Origin: Fuerstiella sp041398845
Lineage (GTDB): Bacteria; Planctomycetota; Planctomycetia; Planctomycetales; Planctomycetaceae
Direction: 5' to 3'
Assembly (NCBI GenBank): GCA_041398845.1
Contig: JAWKTZ010000019.1
Span: 1 to 64,000 of the forward strand
DNA: 64,000 nt
In this document: positions 54,108 to 63,468 of the stretch, piece by piece
Layout of the letters: each line of letters begins with the position of its first letter
Numbering within the stretch: position 1 is the stretch's first letter
Translations under genes and position numbers: made by a program
Notes under the pieces: generated by a model
Database searches by the model: none
Seen by the model: the letters and a program-made list of their open reading frames with translations, nothing else
Told to the model about the DNA's origin: nothing

Positions 54108-55580
54108 TTATTTCGGCAGTTTCGGCGGCTTTGATTTTTGTTTATCGCCATCATCCGGAGTCACAACCGGCGGGAAGCCGTTCATCTGTCGCCACAGTTC
54201 GAACCACAGCGGAACACGTTCCAGCAGAACCCACGCATTGGTCCTCACGCCCTGACGCAGGTACCGTTCACTTGGCCAGCTCTTTGAATCATCCTCTTCC
54301 GGAACAACAAGGACTCGAAACCGTCCTTTGCCATCATCGGTGGCGTCAATGGAGATGACTGTGCCGCCGAAGGTTCCGACGGCCACGGACGGCCAACCGG
54401 CAAACTGAATGGCGGGCCAGCCTTCAAACTGCAGACGAACGTGTCGGCCAGGAGCAACCAGAGGGGCGTCGTTGCCGTCGAGCCAGACCTGAACGGCTCG
54501 ATCGGCAGTGTCCGGAACGATGACACAAAGTTCGTCGCCTTCCTTGACCATCTGACTTCCCTGATTGGATGAAATCTGAGTCAGAAAGCCGTCAAACGGT
54601 GCAACGATCACCTGGCTTTGCTGTCTGGCCACTTTGGTCTGCATTTCCAGCACGTAGCCTTCCGCTTTGTTCAGTTCCGACTGCGCCTTGGCAACATCAC
54701 TTTCTGCCTTGGCAATATCCCCGGTCGCCTTTCGCAGAGATGCCGTAGCGTATTCGATGTCGACCAGGGCCTTTTGTTCTTTGGCGTCGCGATCGCGCTG
54801 TTTGCCTTCCAGATCATTCTTTGCTGATTCAACGTAGGCTTCGGCCTTGGCCACTTTGGCTCGAGCTTCAAGATACTTGCGTTCGGCAACCTGAAACGTG
54901 TTCTGGGAGGCAATCTTTTCGCGGAAGAGTTGCTTCTGGCGTTCGTAGTCGGCTTCCGCCTGAGTCAGTGCTGCACGAGTTTCTTCCAGTTGCTGCTGTT
55001 CCGCTTCAATCTTGTTGACGGCACTGGCAATGGCGGCGTCGGCAGAGGCCAGAATCTGATCCTTGACGGATTCGTAAGCCCGAAGCTGCGATTCGAAAGT
55101 GGTCACAATGGTTTTGGCATTGGCAAGGTTTCGCTCGTTTGCCTGAACAAGCTGTTCAAGGTTGCGAACCTGAGAATCTGACGCAGCAAGCTGGTCCTGC
55201 AACCTCGTCATCAGCATTGGGTCGACGTCCTGAATCTCAACGATAAGCTGTCCGGCTTTGACGTGAGCATTCTCAAAAATCCCTGGACCCCACTGAATGA
55301 TTCGCCCTTTGATGGGAGCCTCGATGGTCTGCTGACGTTCCGTCGGGTCGAATGCAATCACATTGCCGCTGCCGGAAACCGACTGCTGCCACGGTGCCAC
55401 CGCGACCAGCGCACAACCCACCATCAGCAGCGTGAGCAGCAACCTGCCGATGCGTCGCGCCAGCCTTGAGGAACGCGCCAGCCTCAGCGAAGGCAGCAAT
55501 GCTTCACTGTAGGCGGACGGACCAAGCATCCGGCTTTGAGCCGGTTCTGTCGTATTGATCAGTTCAGAGCGGGAAATCAT
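54108..55580 (-). CDS. HlyD-family membrane fusion protein
   Basis: A 490-residue adaptor. One membrane segment (about residues 44-66, LLLTLLMVGCALVAVAPW) is followed by a lipoyl-like half (IEAPIKGRIIQWGPGIFENAHVKAGQLIVEI), a long alpha-hairpin coiled coil (about residues 130-310) and the second half (VIVAPFDGFLTQISSNQGSQMVKEGDELCVIV). It spans the periplasm between the ABC protein and the TolC-like channel. Its ATG overlaps the ABC stop by four bases (ATGA at 55577-55580), so translation is coupled. Confidence 0.92.
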   Translation of the reverse strand: MISRSELINTTEPAQSRMLGPSAYSEALLPSLRLARSSRLARRIGRLLLTLLMVGCALVAVAPWQQSVSGSGNVIAFDPTERQQTIEAPIKGRIIQWGPGIFENAHVKAGQLIVEIQDVDPMLMTRLQDQLAASDSQVRNLEQLVQANERNLANAKTIVTTFESQLRAYESVKDQILASADAAIASAVNKIEAEQQQLEETRAALTQAEADYERQKQLFREKIASQNTFQVAERKYLEARAKVAKAEAYVESAKNDLEGKQRDRDAKEQKALVDIEYATASLRKATGDIAKAESDVAKAQSELNKAEGYVLEMQTKVARQQSQVIVAPFDGFLTQISSNQGSQMVKEGDELCVIVPDTADRAVQVWLDGNDAPLVAPGRHVRLQFEGWPAIQFAGWPSVAVGTFGGTVISIDATDDGKGRFRVLVVPEEDDSKSWPSERYLRQGVRTNAWVLLERVPLWFELWRQMNGFPPVVTPDDGDKQKSKPPKLPK

Positions 55581-57724
55581 TCAGGCACCTCGTCACCATT
55601 TTTGGTCGCGGTCTGCTTCGCTGTCGTCGGACCGTTCAGGTGAAGTTGCTGGTCGCACCGATCTGCAATCGACTTCCGGCCGGTGGCGATGACCAGAGTC
55701 CAGTTGCGGTCTTTGCTCAGCAGACTTGAGATGACTCGTTCCAGAGCATCGTCCGGCAGGCCGTCAAGGATCCCGTCCAGCAGTAACAGCTGCGGCCTTC
55801 CGGCGATGGCTCGAGCAATACACAACAGTTCCTGCTGAGTTCCCGACAACGGAACACCGTTGCCGAGCAGCTTTGTATCAAATCCGTGGGACAACTGCAG
55901 AACGTCATCATACAGCCCGACATCTTCCAAAGCATGTCGAACATCCGCTGAGGTCACGGTCGACCGGTGCAGGTGGACGTTTTCTTCCAGTGAACCATGA
56001 AAGATTTCTGCGCCGTGGACACACGCCACCTGCCGTCGCAGAACATCGGAACGCAGGTCCTGAGGATTAAAGCCGTCAATCGTCAGGCGGCCGGCCTGAG
56101 GGCTTCGCAGTCCATACATCAGATCCAAAAGCGTGCTCTTCCCGCTGCCGGCACCTCCGAGAATCGCCATGGAAGTCCTCGGCGGAATATCCAGACTTAC
56201 CGGTGCCTTGAGCGATCGACCCGCCTGAATCCTGTAGGCCACGGACTCCAGAACGACATGTGCCGGACCGGTCGCATTTAATTCCAGAATGCCGTCGCGA
56301 TGTTCGGTCTTCAGATCAAACAATGCTCCAAGCTTGTCAACAGACGCCATCAGGTCGTAAAAGCTTTCAAGGTGTTTTCCCAGCTTGGCAAATGCACCCA
56401 CGATAACCGTTACGATGAGTTCGGCGGCGACCAACTGACCCAGAGAAAGCTCGCCCCTGATAACAAGCCAGCCGCCAAGTCCCAGCAGAACGGTGCTGGC
56501 AACCGCCTGAAGTCCCAGAGCAAAAATCACCTGACGCATCAGAATTCTGAAGTGCTTGCCGCGTGCTTCCAGATATTCATGCACCAGTCGGTCAGCTCGT
56601 TCAAGGGCCAGGTCGGTCCCGCCGGACGTTCGAAATGTCGTCGGGCATCGGGAAATGTCTTCCAGCCATGCCGCCATATTGTATTTGTTCTTTGATTCCT
56701 TGATCGCGCTGGCAACCGCCCCGCGGCCCAGCACAAAAATGATAAACGCGATGATTGCCATCATCACAATATCAAATCCCAGCAGCCACGGGTGATAAAA
56801 GGCCAGCACTGCCATCCCGATGATCGCGCTCAGCACAAGCCCAACTCCATCCAGCAGAAGCTGAGCGCAGATTTTCTGCAGAGTGACGATTTCAAAGAAG
56901 CGGTTCGTCAGTTCCGGCAGGTAAATGCTGTCAACGGCCGCAGTTCTTGTTCGCGGCAATCGGTAAGCAAGGTCGCCGGAAACTCGAGCAAACAGTCGCC
57001 GCTGCACAATTTCCGCCACATAGGTCTGCAGCGCACGAATGGCGGCGGAAAAGGCCAGAAACGTCAGCAGGATCAGAGACAGGACGACCACCGGCTGCAT
57101 AAACCGCCCGAAGGCAACCGTGTTGACAAGCGATTCAACAGCGATTGGAGTTGCCAGTGTCAACAGGCCCACAACAAACGCAAAGACGATCACAATCCAG
57201 ATATCGGACCATTCGGGGCTGAGCAGTGCCTGGAGCCGCGAAAGAGGAGACATACCGACAGCTTCGTGCATTCCCGTGTCAAGATCGTTGCGAATCACGA
57301 CACACCGAATTCGCCCATCCTGTTCGAACTCCTGCAGTTTTCGTTTAAGCTGACGCAGACTGATCCATGATGTGTGGCCGTTCGGCCGAGTCTCCATGGC
57401 TCCGATGCGTTTGCTGCGGCCCATCGACAGACCCAGCCAGACGCCGTCTTCCGTCGGCGACGACATGATCACCTGAGTGCCGTTGCGTACCAGATCCACG
57501 ACTTCGGCGCTGGTGCAGTCAACCGTCTGAGACTTCAGGCCGATACTGCGAGCCGCCTCGGTCAGCCATCGCCACCAGAGCTGACGCTCTTCACCCGGCC
57601 AGGCAGCTTCCGCTTCATGCCATGCTCGCCGAGCTGCCGCCATCTCGACATCCGGAAGCTGCAGCGACAGTTGTTCCAGGATCCACGATCCGGCGACGAG
57701 TCTGTCTGAAGACGGGCTGGACAT
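55577..57724 (-). CDS. type I secretion ABC transporter with degenerate ATPase site
   Basis: A 715-residue protein. The N-terminal 150 residues resemble a cysteine-free, peptidase C39-like domain (RSIGLKSQTVDCTSAEVVDLVRNG). Six membrane helices follow (about residues 195-480), then the nucleotide-binding domain. Walker A is intact (GGAGSGKSTLL), and the signature is LSGTQQELL, where LSGGQ is usual. Walker B reads LLLLDGILDG, with Gly at the catalytic Glu position, and the H-loop reads VIATGRKS, with Gly where His is expected. It is probably the inner-membrane part of a type I exporter with HlyD and TolC-like partners, but ATP hydrolysis may be weak or depend on a partner. ATG 57724 preferred over 57763. 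Confidence 0.9.
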   Translation of the reverse strand: MSSPSSDRLVAGSWILEQLSLQLPDVEMAAARRAWHEAEAAWPGEERQLWWRWLTEAARSIGLKSQTVDCTSAEVVDLVRNGTQVIMSSPTEDGVWLGLSMGRSKRIGAMETRPNGHTSWISLRQLKRKLQEFEQDGRIRCVVIRNDLDTGMHEAVGMSPLSRLQALLSPEWSDIWIVIVFAFVVGLLTLATPIAVESLVNTVAFGRFMQPVVVLSLILLTFLAFSAAIRALQTYVAEIVQRRLFARVSGDLAYRLPRTRTAAVDSIYLPELTNRFFEIVTLQKICAQLLLDGVGLVLSAIIGMAVLAFYHPWLLGFDIVMMAIIAFIIFVLGRGAVASAIKESKNKYNMAAWLEDISRCPTTFRTSGGTDLALERADRLVHEYLEARGKHFRILMRQVIFALGLQAVASTVLLGLGGWLVIRGELSLGQLVAAELIVTVIVGAFAKLGKHLESFYDLMASVDKLGALFDLKTEHRDGILELNATGPAHVVLESVAYRIQAGRSLKAPVSLDIPPRTSMAILGGAGSGKSTLLDLMYGLRSPQAGRLTIDGFNPQDLRSDVLRRQVACVHGAEIFHGSLEENVHLHRSTVTSADVRHALEDVGLYDDVLQLSHGFDTKLLGNGVPLSGTQQELLCIARAIAGRPQLLLLDGILDGLPDDALERVISSLLSKDRNWTLVIATGRKSIADRCDQQLHLNGPTTAKQTATKNGDEVPE

Positions 57725-57858
57725 ACAGAGGACTCTACAATCCCAACGAACGGAAAAAACCACAAAAACCCTGACGATCGCAACGCCCAGGGACTTCTGC
57801 CTCCCTTCCTTTTACGACACAATGACAGCGTAGACAAACCGCATTTTTTCTTTTTGGC

Positions 57859-57875
57859 CGTAGAAAAAAACTACG
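57859..57875. promoter_or_regulatory. small hairpin just before the LysR start
   Basis: CGTAG, seven A, CTACG: a perfect 5-bp stem ending three bases before the ATG at 57879. No Shine-Dalgarno is seen there. It could be an operator half-site for LysR autoregulation or an RNA hairpin that limits translation. Confidence 0.4.
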
Positions 57876-57878
57876 TCA

Positions 57879-58778
57879 ATGAACTGGTTTAATTATCACC
57901 ACTTCTATTATTTCTGGATGGCAGCTCGTCTTGGAAGTATTTCGGCAGCAGCGGACAAGCTGAACCTGTCGCGTCCGACGATCAGCGCTCAACTCAAGCA
58001 ATTGGAAGAGTCTTTGGGGAAAAGTCTGTTTGACCGGTCATCCCGCAGCATCAAACTCAGCGAATTCGGTCAAATTGCCTTCAGCTACGCCGAAGACATT
58101 TTCACGTCGGGGCAGGAATTTCAGGATCTTGTTGCCGGCAATCTGTCGTCGAAACCGTCGCGATTTCGAGTGGGAACGCCGGACGCGATGCCTAAGCTGA
58201 TTACCTATCGTCTGTTGAAGCCAACTCTGAATCTGGCCACAGAACTTCAGATGTCCTGCGTGGAAGGAAAGCTGGACGATCTGCTGGCAGAGCTGGCTGT
58301 CCATCGTCTGGACCTGGTGCTCAGCGACAGCCCGGTCAGTGCTGCGATGAATGTGAAAGCCTACAACCATCTTCTCGGAGAAAGTGGCGTTTCATTTTTT
58401 GCGACGTCCTCTGTGGTGGAACAGCAGCAGAAGTTTTTCCCCGATTGTCTGAGCTACTTGCCGTTGCTTCAGCCCATTGAAACCACGTCACTGCGTCGCA
58501 GCCTGAACCAGTGGTTTGGAAGGCTGGGAATTCAACCGAAGACTCGAGCGGAATTTCAGGACAGTGCCTTGATGAAAGTGTTTGGCCAGGCAGGCGAGGG
58601 CGTTTTTCCCGCACCCACCGCGATTGAAAACGACGTCTGTGACCAATACAACGTGAAGGTTCTGGGGCGAACGATCGACATCCGGGAATGTTTCTACGCG
58701 ATCTCTGTCGAACGCCGCATCAAACACCCGGCCGTTCTGGCCGTTTCCGAAAGCGCCCGCAACCTGCTCCTGCATTAG
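57879..58778 (+). CDS. LysR-family regulator, NhaR-like
   Basis: A 299-residue regulator. It starts MNWFNYHHFYYFWMAARLGSISAAADKLNLSRPTISAQLKQLEESLGKSLFDR, which matches NhaR (activator of the nhaA antiporter) particularly in NYHHFYYFW. The C-terminal part is the LysR effector domain (FRVGTPDAMPKLITYRLL; LSDSPVSAAMNVKAYNHLLGE). The effector may be Na+ or pH-related by analogy, but no antiporter gene is here. It is divergent from the ABC-HlyD-TolC operon with 154 bases between, so it may control that exporter. Confidence 0.9.
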   Translation: MNWFNYHHFYYFWMAARLGSISAAADKLNLSRPTISAQLKQLEESLGKSLFDRSSRSIKLSEFGQIAFSYAEDIFTSGQEFQDLVAGNLSSKPSRFRVGTPDAMPKLITYRLLKPTLNLATELQMSCVEGKLDDLLAELAVHRLDLVLSDSPVSAAMNVKAYNHLLGESGVSFFATSSVVEQQQKFFPDCLSYLPLLQPIETTSLRRSLNQWFGRLGIQPKTRAEFQDSALMKVFGQAGEGVFPAPTAIENDVCDQYNVKVLGRTIDIRECFYAISVERRIKHPAVLAVSESARNLLLH

Positions 58779-58815
58779 ACGCCGTCACATCTCCCGGTGG
58801 CACATTCCCTCCATC

Positions 58816-58872
58816 AAACGAAAAACCGCCTCACCCTCGTCCAATGGACGCCGAGCGAAGCGGTTTCGTTTT
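58816..58872. terminator. bidirectional terminator between convergent genes
   Basis: AAACGAAAAACCGC and, after a loop of about 30 bases, GCGGTTTCGTTTT pair across the gap between the LysR gene and the LTDEQK-repeat gene. A run of T follows on the plus strand and A/T-rich sequence lies on the minus side. Confidence 0.5.
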
Positions 58873-58900
58873 CCTGTCACATTAAGGACGACTGGCCGAG

Positions 58901-59422
58901 TTACGCGGCGTCTTTTTTCTTCTTGCCTTTTCCGCCTTTGCCCGGGCCGCCGGCTTTGGGAAGACTGGCCTGCTGTTCTTCGGTCAGGACCTTCTTCAGA
59001 GCGGCAATGATTTCGCCATTCAGCTTTTGCTGAGCCGCCAGTTGTTCCTTGCGTTTGGCTTTCTGTTCGTCGGTCAGATTCAGAGCGGCTTCCAGAGCTT
59101 TGCGAGCTTCGCCGCCTTTGGTTCCGTCGGCTTTGGCTGATTTCTGAGCTTCCCGTTGAGCCTTCTTCTGTTCGTCCGTCAACAGGTCGTTCATTTCCTT
59201 CTGCAGCTTCCCGAATCGCTCACCAAACTGTTTGTCGATGGCTGCGACCTGTTCTTTCTGTTCATCCGTCAGTTCCAGTTTGCCCACAAATCGCTGAGTT
59301 GGCGTTGGCTTTTTGGCGGCCCCTTTCTTGCCTTTGCCTTTCTTTCCCTTTTCGTCTGCCATGACGCTGCCAGCCACCAGAACCATCAACGTCAAACACA
59401 CCAGATTTCGAATTGTTTTCAT
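58901..59422 (-). CDS. small secreted lysine-rich protein with LTDEQK repeats
   Basis: A 173-residue protein with a signal peptide MKTIRNLVCLTLMVLVAGSVMA. The mature part is very rich in Lys, with KGKKGKGKKGAAKK at the start and KGGKGKKKKD at the end. Three LTDEQ/LTEEQ motifs (LTDEQKEQVAAID, LTDEQKKAQREA, LTDEQKAKRKEQL, and VLTEEQQASL) resemble the helices of Spy/CpxP-type periplasmic proteins. The role is unknown; positively charged ends suggest binding to polyanions. Confidence 0.75.
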   Translation of the reverse strand: MKTIRNLVCLTLMVLVAGSVMADEKGKKGKGKKGAAKKPTPTQRFVGKLELTDEQKEQVAAIDKQFGERFGKLQKEMNDLLTDEQKKAQREAQKSAKADGTKGGEARKALEAALNLTDEQKAKRKEQLAAQQKLNGEIIAALKKVLTEEQQASLPKAGGPGKGGKGKKKKDAA

Positions 59423-59711
59423 AAGACCGAATTCTCCGAAACGAGTCCGCTGAGGAATCTCGCCTCCCGTTTTGAAAGCTCAAGGACAGACACACTGAAT
59501 GCCCCAACCCGAAATTCGATGCCCATCAACAGCCGGTTATTTCAACTTCCTGTCAAAACTCTCATAATTGGAACCTGTGCTGCCAGTTGCCCATTTTCCT
59601 GACGCTTTGTGCCCGTCCGCTCCCATCGTTACACTGGTCGCTGTGGACCACCCCGCTATTCCCCGCTCAGATCCGCGCCGCCTTGACGCTCCCTTATCAT
59701 CGCCTGATTTC

Positions 59712-61238
59712 ATGACGTCCGCCGACCACCCATTGCTGCTGTCAACTCGCCGCCACCTGCTGAACACGGCCGGCATCGGTCTGGGATCGATGGCACTGCA
59801 GACACTGAACAATTCCGCGTCCGTTGCGGCCGATGGTCTGCGAGATTCTGCTGAGCCCATGGCGTCGAGGACTTCGATGCGGCGAGGAACCGCCACGTCG
59901 GTCATCTATCTGCACATGGCCGGGTCACCGTCGCAACTGGAGCTGTTTGAACACAAACCTGCTCTGCGAAAATTTCATAACACAGAGTGTCCACAGGAAT
60001 ATCTGGAAGGAAAGCGGTTCGCCTTTATCAAAGGAGTTCCGAAAATGCTGGCGGGCCAGTTTCGGTTCCGCCAGCACGGACAGGCCGGCCAGTGGATCAG
60101 CGAACTGCTGCCGGAATTTGCCGCCGTGTCGGATGACACCTGCATTCTGCGAACCGTGAACACCGACCAGTTCAATCACTCGCCCGCTCAGTTGCTGCTG
60201 CACACCGGACAACCTCGCCTTGGAAATCCGTCCATGGGCTCCTGGGTCACATGGGGGCTGGGCAGCGAGAACAGAGATCTGCCGGGCTTTGTTGTTCTGG
60301 CGTCCGGAGGCAAGACTCCCAGCGCCGGAAAGTCGTTGTGGGGAAGCGGTTTTCTGCCCAGCGTTTATCAGGGAGTTCAATGTCGCACGTCCGGAGATCC
60401 GGTGCTGTATCTGTCAGATCCTGGCGGTATCGATCGCAGACTTCGTCGCAGAACACTGGACGCCATGCGGGATCTGAATCAGTTGCAGTTTGAACGCAAC
60501 AACGACCCGGAAACTCAAACGCGAATGGCTCAGTATGAACTGGCATTTCGCATGCAGGTCGCTGTGCCGCAGGTCATGGACATCAGCAAAGAGCCGGAGC
60601 ACATTCTGAAATTGTATGGCGCGGTTCCCGGTTTTGTGTCGGCTGCGGAATCCGCCGATGATCCTCGAGTGCTCTACAAAGGCGATGACCCGACATTTGC
60701 CAACAACTGTCTTCTGGCTCGCCGTCTGGTGGAACAGGGAGTCCGGTTTGTGCAGTTGTATGACTGGGGCTGGGATCACCACGGAAGTTCTCCCGGAGAA
60801 TCCATCGATGACACGCTGCCGATTAAGGCTCGCCAGATTGACCGAGCCATCGCAGGTCTGCTGAAGGACCTGAAACAGCGCGGCCTGCTGGAATCAACTC
60901 TGGTTGTCTGGGGCGGTGAATTCGGACGCACGCCCATGATGCAGAACAACGTCAACAAGGAACTCAGGAAGGGCTTCATCGGGCGAGACCACCATCCTTA
61001 CGCTTATACCATGTGGATGGCTGGAGGCGGTCTGAAGTCCGGAGTGGCCTATGGTCAGACCGACGACATCGGCTATTACATTGCGGAAAATCCGGTGGGA
61101 ATTCGCGACGTTCAGGCCACCATTCTGAATCTTCTGGGTCTGGACCCCTATCAGTTCAGCTACAACTGGCAGGGACTGGACAATCGCCTGATTGGCCCCA
61201 CCAACGACGGCAAAGTTCTGCACGAAATCATCGCGTAG
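59712..61238 (+). CDS. DUF1501 protein, second copy
   Basis: A 508-residue DUF1501 protein. Signal region STRRHLLNTAGIGLGSMALQTLNN has a twin-arginine-like motif. Family stretches are ATSVIYLHMAGSPSQLELFEHKP, FRQHGQAGQWISELLPE, GVRFVQLYDWGWDHHGSS, VVWGGEFGRTPMMQNNVNKE, GRDHHPYAYTMWMAGGG and DDIGYYIAENPVGIRDVQATIL. It is close in length to 50567-52054 but clearly different. ATG 59712 is preferred; a TTG at 59568 keeps frame but lacks family similarity. No DUF1549 gene is next to it. Confidence 0.92.
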   Translation: MTSADHPLLLSTRRHLLNTAGIGLGSMALQTLNNSASVAADGLRDSAEPMASRTSMRRGTATSVIYLHMAGSPSQLELFEHKPALRKFHNTECPQEYLEGKRFAFIKGVPKMLAGQFRFRQHGQAGQWISELLPEFAAVSDDTCILRTVNTDQFNHSPAQLLLHTGQPRLGNPSMGSWVTWGLGSENRDLPGFVVLASGGKTPSAGKSLWGSGFLPSVYQGVQCRTSGDPVLYLSDPGGIDRRLRRRTLDAMRDLNQLQFERNNDPETQTRMAQYELAFRMQVAVPQVMDISKEPEHILKLYGAVPGFVSAAESADDPRVLYKGDDPTFANNCLLARRLVEQGVRFVQLYDWGWDHHGSSPGESIDDTLPIKARQIDRAIAGLLKDLKQRGLLESTLVVWGGEFGRTPMMQNNVNKELRKGFIGRDHHPYAYTMWMAGGGLKSGVAYGQTDDIGYYIAENPVGIRDVQATILNLLGLDPYQFSYNWQGLDNRLIGPTNDGKVLHEIIA

Positions 61239-61326
61239 TCAACGATCATCGTTTCTTTCCGTATCGACCGTCGCCATCACACAGGTCGTAATGGCAACTT
61301 TGGTCCATCATCGTCTGCCCCTCGCG

Positions 61327-62328
61327 TTACGCTCCAACAGTGCGACCGGCGCGACAGTCCGCGCGATCGTGAAATCGTTTCTGCGGAAACAGTGTGGGAG
61401 CCAGAACGGACAATGTTCGGCGGACGTAACCCTCGGTCCGCCACCAGATCATGCTGCTTTGAGCACTGCCATAGCCGGGCGGACACCATGCCGCTCGAAC
61501 GCGAGCCGGCAGGTACAGTGTGGCCTGAACCAGACGAGCAACGCAGCGGCACACCACGAAGGCCGTGCCGAAATCACGGAAGTCCGCATCGGCCTGAGCA
61601 CCTCCGGCATCCTGAGCTTCGTGGTGGAAAGATTTTGGTTGCAGTCGATCGGTGGAAACGCGGTGTCGTACGATGGCGTCCGGAGCATGCCACGGAACAA
61701 TGCCGGCAGCGCGAGCATCTTCCACCAGCGTTCCGTTGCTGTAACCGTTCGACCTGTCCTTTGCAGAGTCGCTCACGACATCAAGCACCTGACGAGAGAC
61801 CAGCAGGTTATCCGCATTCGGCGTGACTCGCGGACCATACGGCTGAACTCCGGCATAAGGCCGGGATTCTCTCAGGACATTGCGACACGCGGGGCTCAGT
61901 TCCTGAACCACACTCTCGTCCAGATCCAGATGAACCGCACCGACCACAACCAGGGCATTGTTTTCCAGAGCGACTTTCAACAGATTCTGCAGCCAGTGAG
62001 GGTCCGCAAATTCCTCTTCGTCGAAGAACGCCAGCCAGTCGCCGACGGATTCACAGAGGCCTGTGAAGTGAATCGGGGCATTGTCACAGGGCATGTACGG
62101 CACGGAACGCACAGGAACCGGCGATATGCGTAAGAACCTGGCAATCACATCTTTGGTGTTGTCCGTTGAGGCCTTGTCCACCACCACAATTTCATAATCG
62201 AACCGGCCATCGGTGATCTGCTGCGTGAGCGACATCAGCGCGCGATGCAGATCGTCGGCTCGATTGGACGTCGGGACCACCACACTGATGACGGGTGGAA
62301 GCAGGACAGTCGTATCGAGTTGTCTCAT
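61327..62328 (-). CDS. family 2 glycosyltransferase
   Basis: A 333-residue GT-A enzyme with ISVVVPTSNRADDLHRALMSL, YEIVVVDKASTDNTKDVIA and GDWLAFFDEEEFADPHWLQNLL, where the DEE triad takes the role of the metal-binding acidic motif. Donor and acceptor are unknown. It ends after a variable C-terminal region (VCRCVARLVQATLYLPARV, a possible membrane-associating helix). ATG 62328 (MRQLDTTVLLPP) preferred over 62463. Downstream is DUF1501 on the opposite strand. Confidence 0.88.
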   Translation of the reverse strand: MRQLDTTVLLPPVISVVVPTSNRADDLHRALMSLTQQITDGRFDYEIVVVDKASTDNTKDVIARFLRISPVPVRSVPYMPCDNAPIHFTGLCESVGDWLAFFDEEEFADPHWLQNLLKVALENNALVVVGAVHLDLDESVVQELSPACRNVLRESRPYAGVQPYGPRVTPNADNLLVSRQVLDVVSDSAKDRSNGYSNGTLVEDARAAGIVPWHAPDAIVRHRVSTDRLQPKSFHHEAQDAGGAQADADFRDFGTAFVVCRCVARLVQATLYLPARVRAAWCPPGYGSAQSSMIWWRTEGYVRRTLSVLAPTLFPQKRFHDRADCRAGRTVGA

Positions 62329-62553
62329 GGCAGACCTCAAGCGTTGATTCCCTGGAAAGCTGTTCTCCGGCAGCGGCTCGACATCATGCCGTGCGTCAGT
62401 CGGCCAACCGGAAGCGGCGCAATCCGTGCGATGCGTCCGAAAACTCTTCCTCGCAGATTCCACCCGTGTTGCGGAAAATCCCGAGGTTTTTCAAACAGCA
62501 CTGGTCGGATTGTCCGAAAAGTTCGGGTTTACCACCTGGGGAGAGTTCCGACT

Positions 62554-62687
<134 letters not shown>

Positions 62688-62702
<15 letters not shown>

Positions 62703-63461
62703 GATCTGACGGGCATTGCTTCGACTGGCGGTGACGAAGGCGGAGCCGGGCACGATCTCGATGTGTGATTCCGTATTGGCGGATTCAGGGCCTATCCAGA
62801 TGGCCACGGTGCCTGGCGATGGTTTGTCTTCCCACTGTGAAAAGAGGACCGCGTTCATGGCCGCCACGTCGAGTTCGGGCTGCCAGGCATACCCCAGAGG
62901 CAGCGCGACCTGTCCGGCCAGCCAGAACAGCGAGCCGGTCAACGGAGGCAGCGGTTGCCCCATCACGAGGACTCGCACGGAAGTGGATCGACAGACAGCA
63001 TACTTCAGGCACCGCAACCGCACTTCCGGAGCTGTCACCGCCCAGTCTAAAAACAGCGAAGCATCGCACACCAGCAACTGAGCGGGGCGCACATCCGGGC
63101 TGCGTTGCAACTGCAGAGTGCAGCGAGCGAACTGGCCATGCGGAACTGCGGCCACGGGCAGAACCGGCGTGAAAAACCGGTTCACATCCATCCATGTGGC
63201 GGACGCAAGTTTTCCTGTGGGCACGGTCTGTCGAATTGGTGTCAGGCGGTTCTGTTCATCAACGCGGAACACCGGGCCGTCCGCAAGGGTGCTCAAACGC
63301 TGCAGCAGCGATTCATCCGCATGTCGTCCCTGAAGCCACAGACGATTGTCCACCACGGCCACTTTGACGTCCGGTTCGGATCGCAGGACCGCAGCACGCC
63401 CGGCATCGTTCAACGGTACGCTGAAGGCCCAGTTGTGACATGGCTGATTCAATGTCGCCAC
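62688..63461 (-). CDS. bpX6-like protein of a MoxR-vWA-beta-propeller ternary system
   Basis: A 257-residue protein without membrane segments. The pattern MDVNRFFTPVLPVAAVPHGQFARCTLQLQRS, then LLVCDASLFLDWAVTAPEVRLRCLKYAV, VLVMGQPLPPLTGSLFWLAGQVALPLGYAWQPELDVAAM, resembles the bpX6-type domain that Kaur and colleagues linked with MoxR, vWA and beta-propeller genes. My match is by memory of the pattern, so it is tentative. Start taken at GTG 63461, 8 bases after the MoxR stop; a TTG at 63494 in the same frame is possible. Upstream on the same strand is the MoxR ATPase at the window edge. Confidence 0.6.
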
Positions 63462-63468
63462 CGTTCGG

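Noticed and set aside
61192..62133. 313-codon open frame on the plus strand over the glycosyltransferase
   Set aside because: The minus-strand GT2 motifs are clear and this frame shows no domain.
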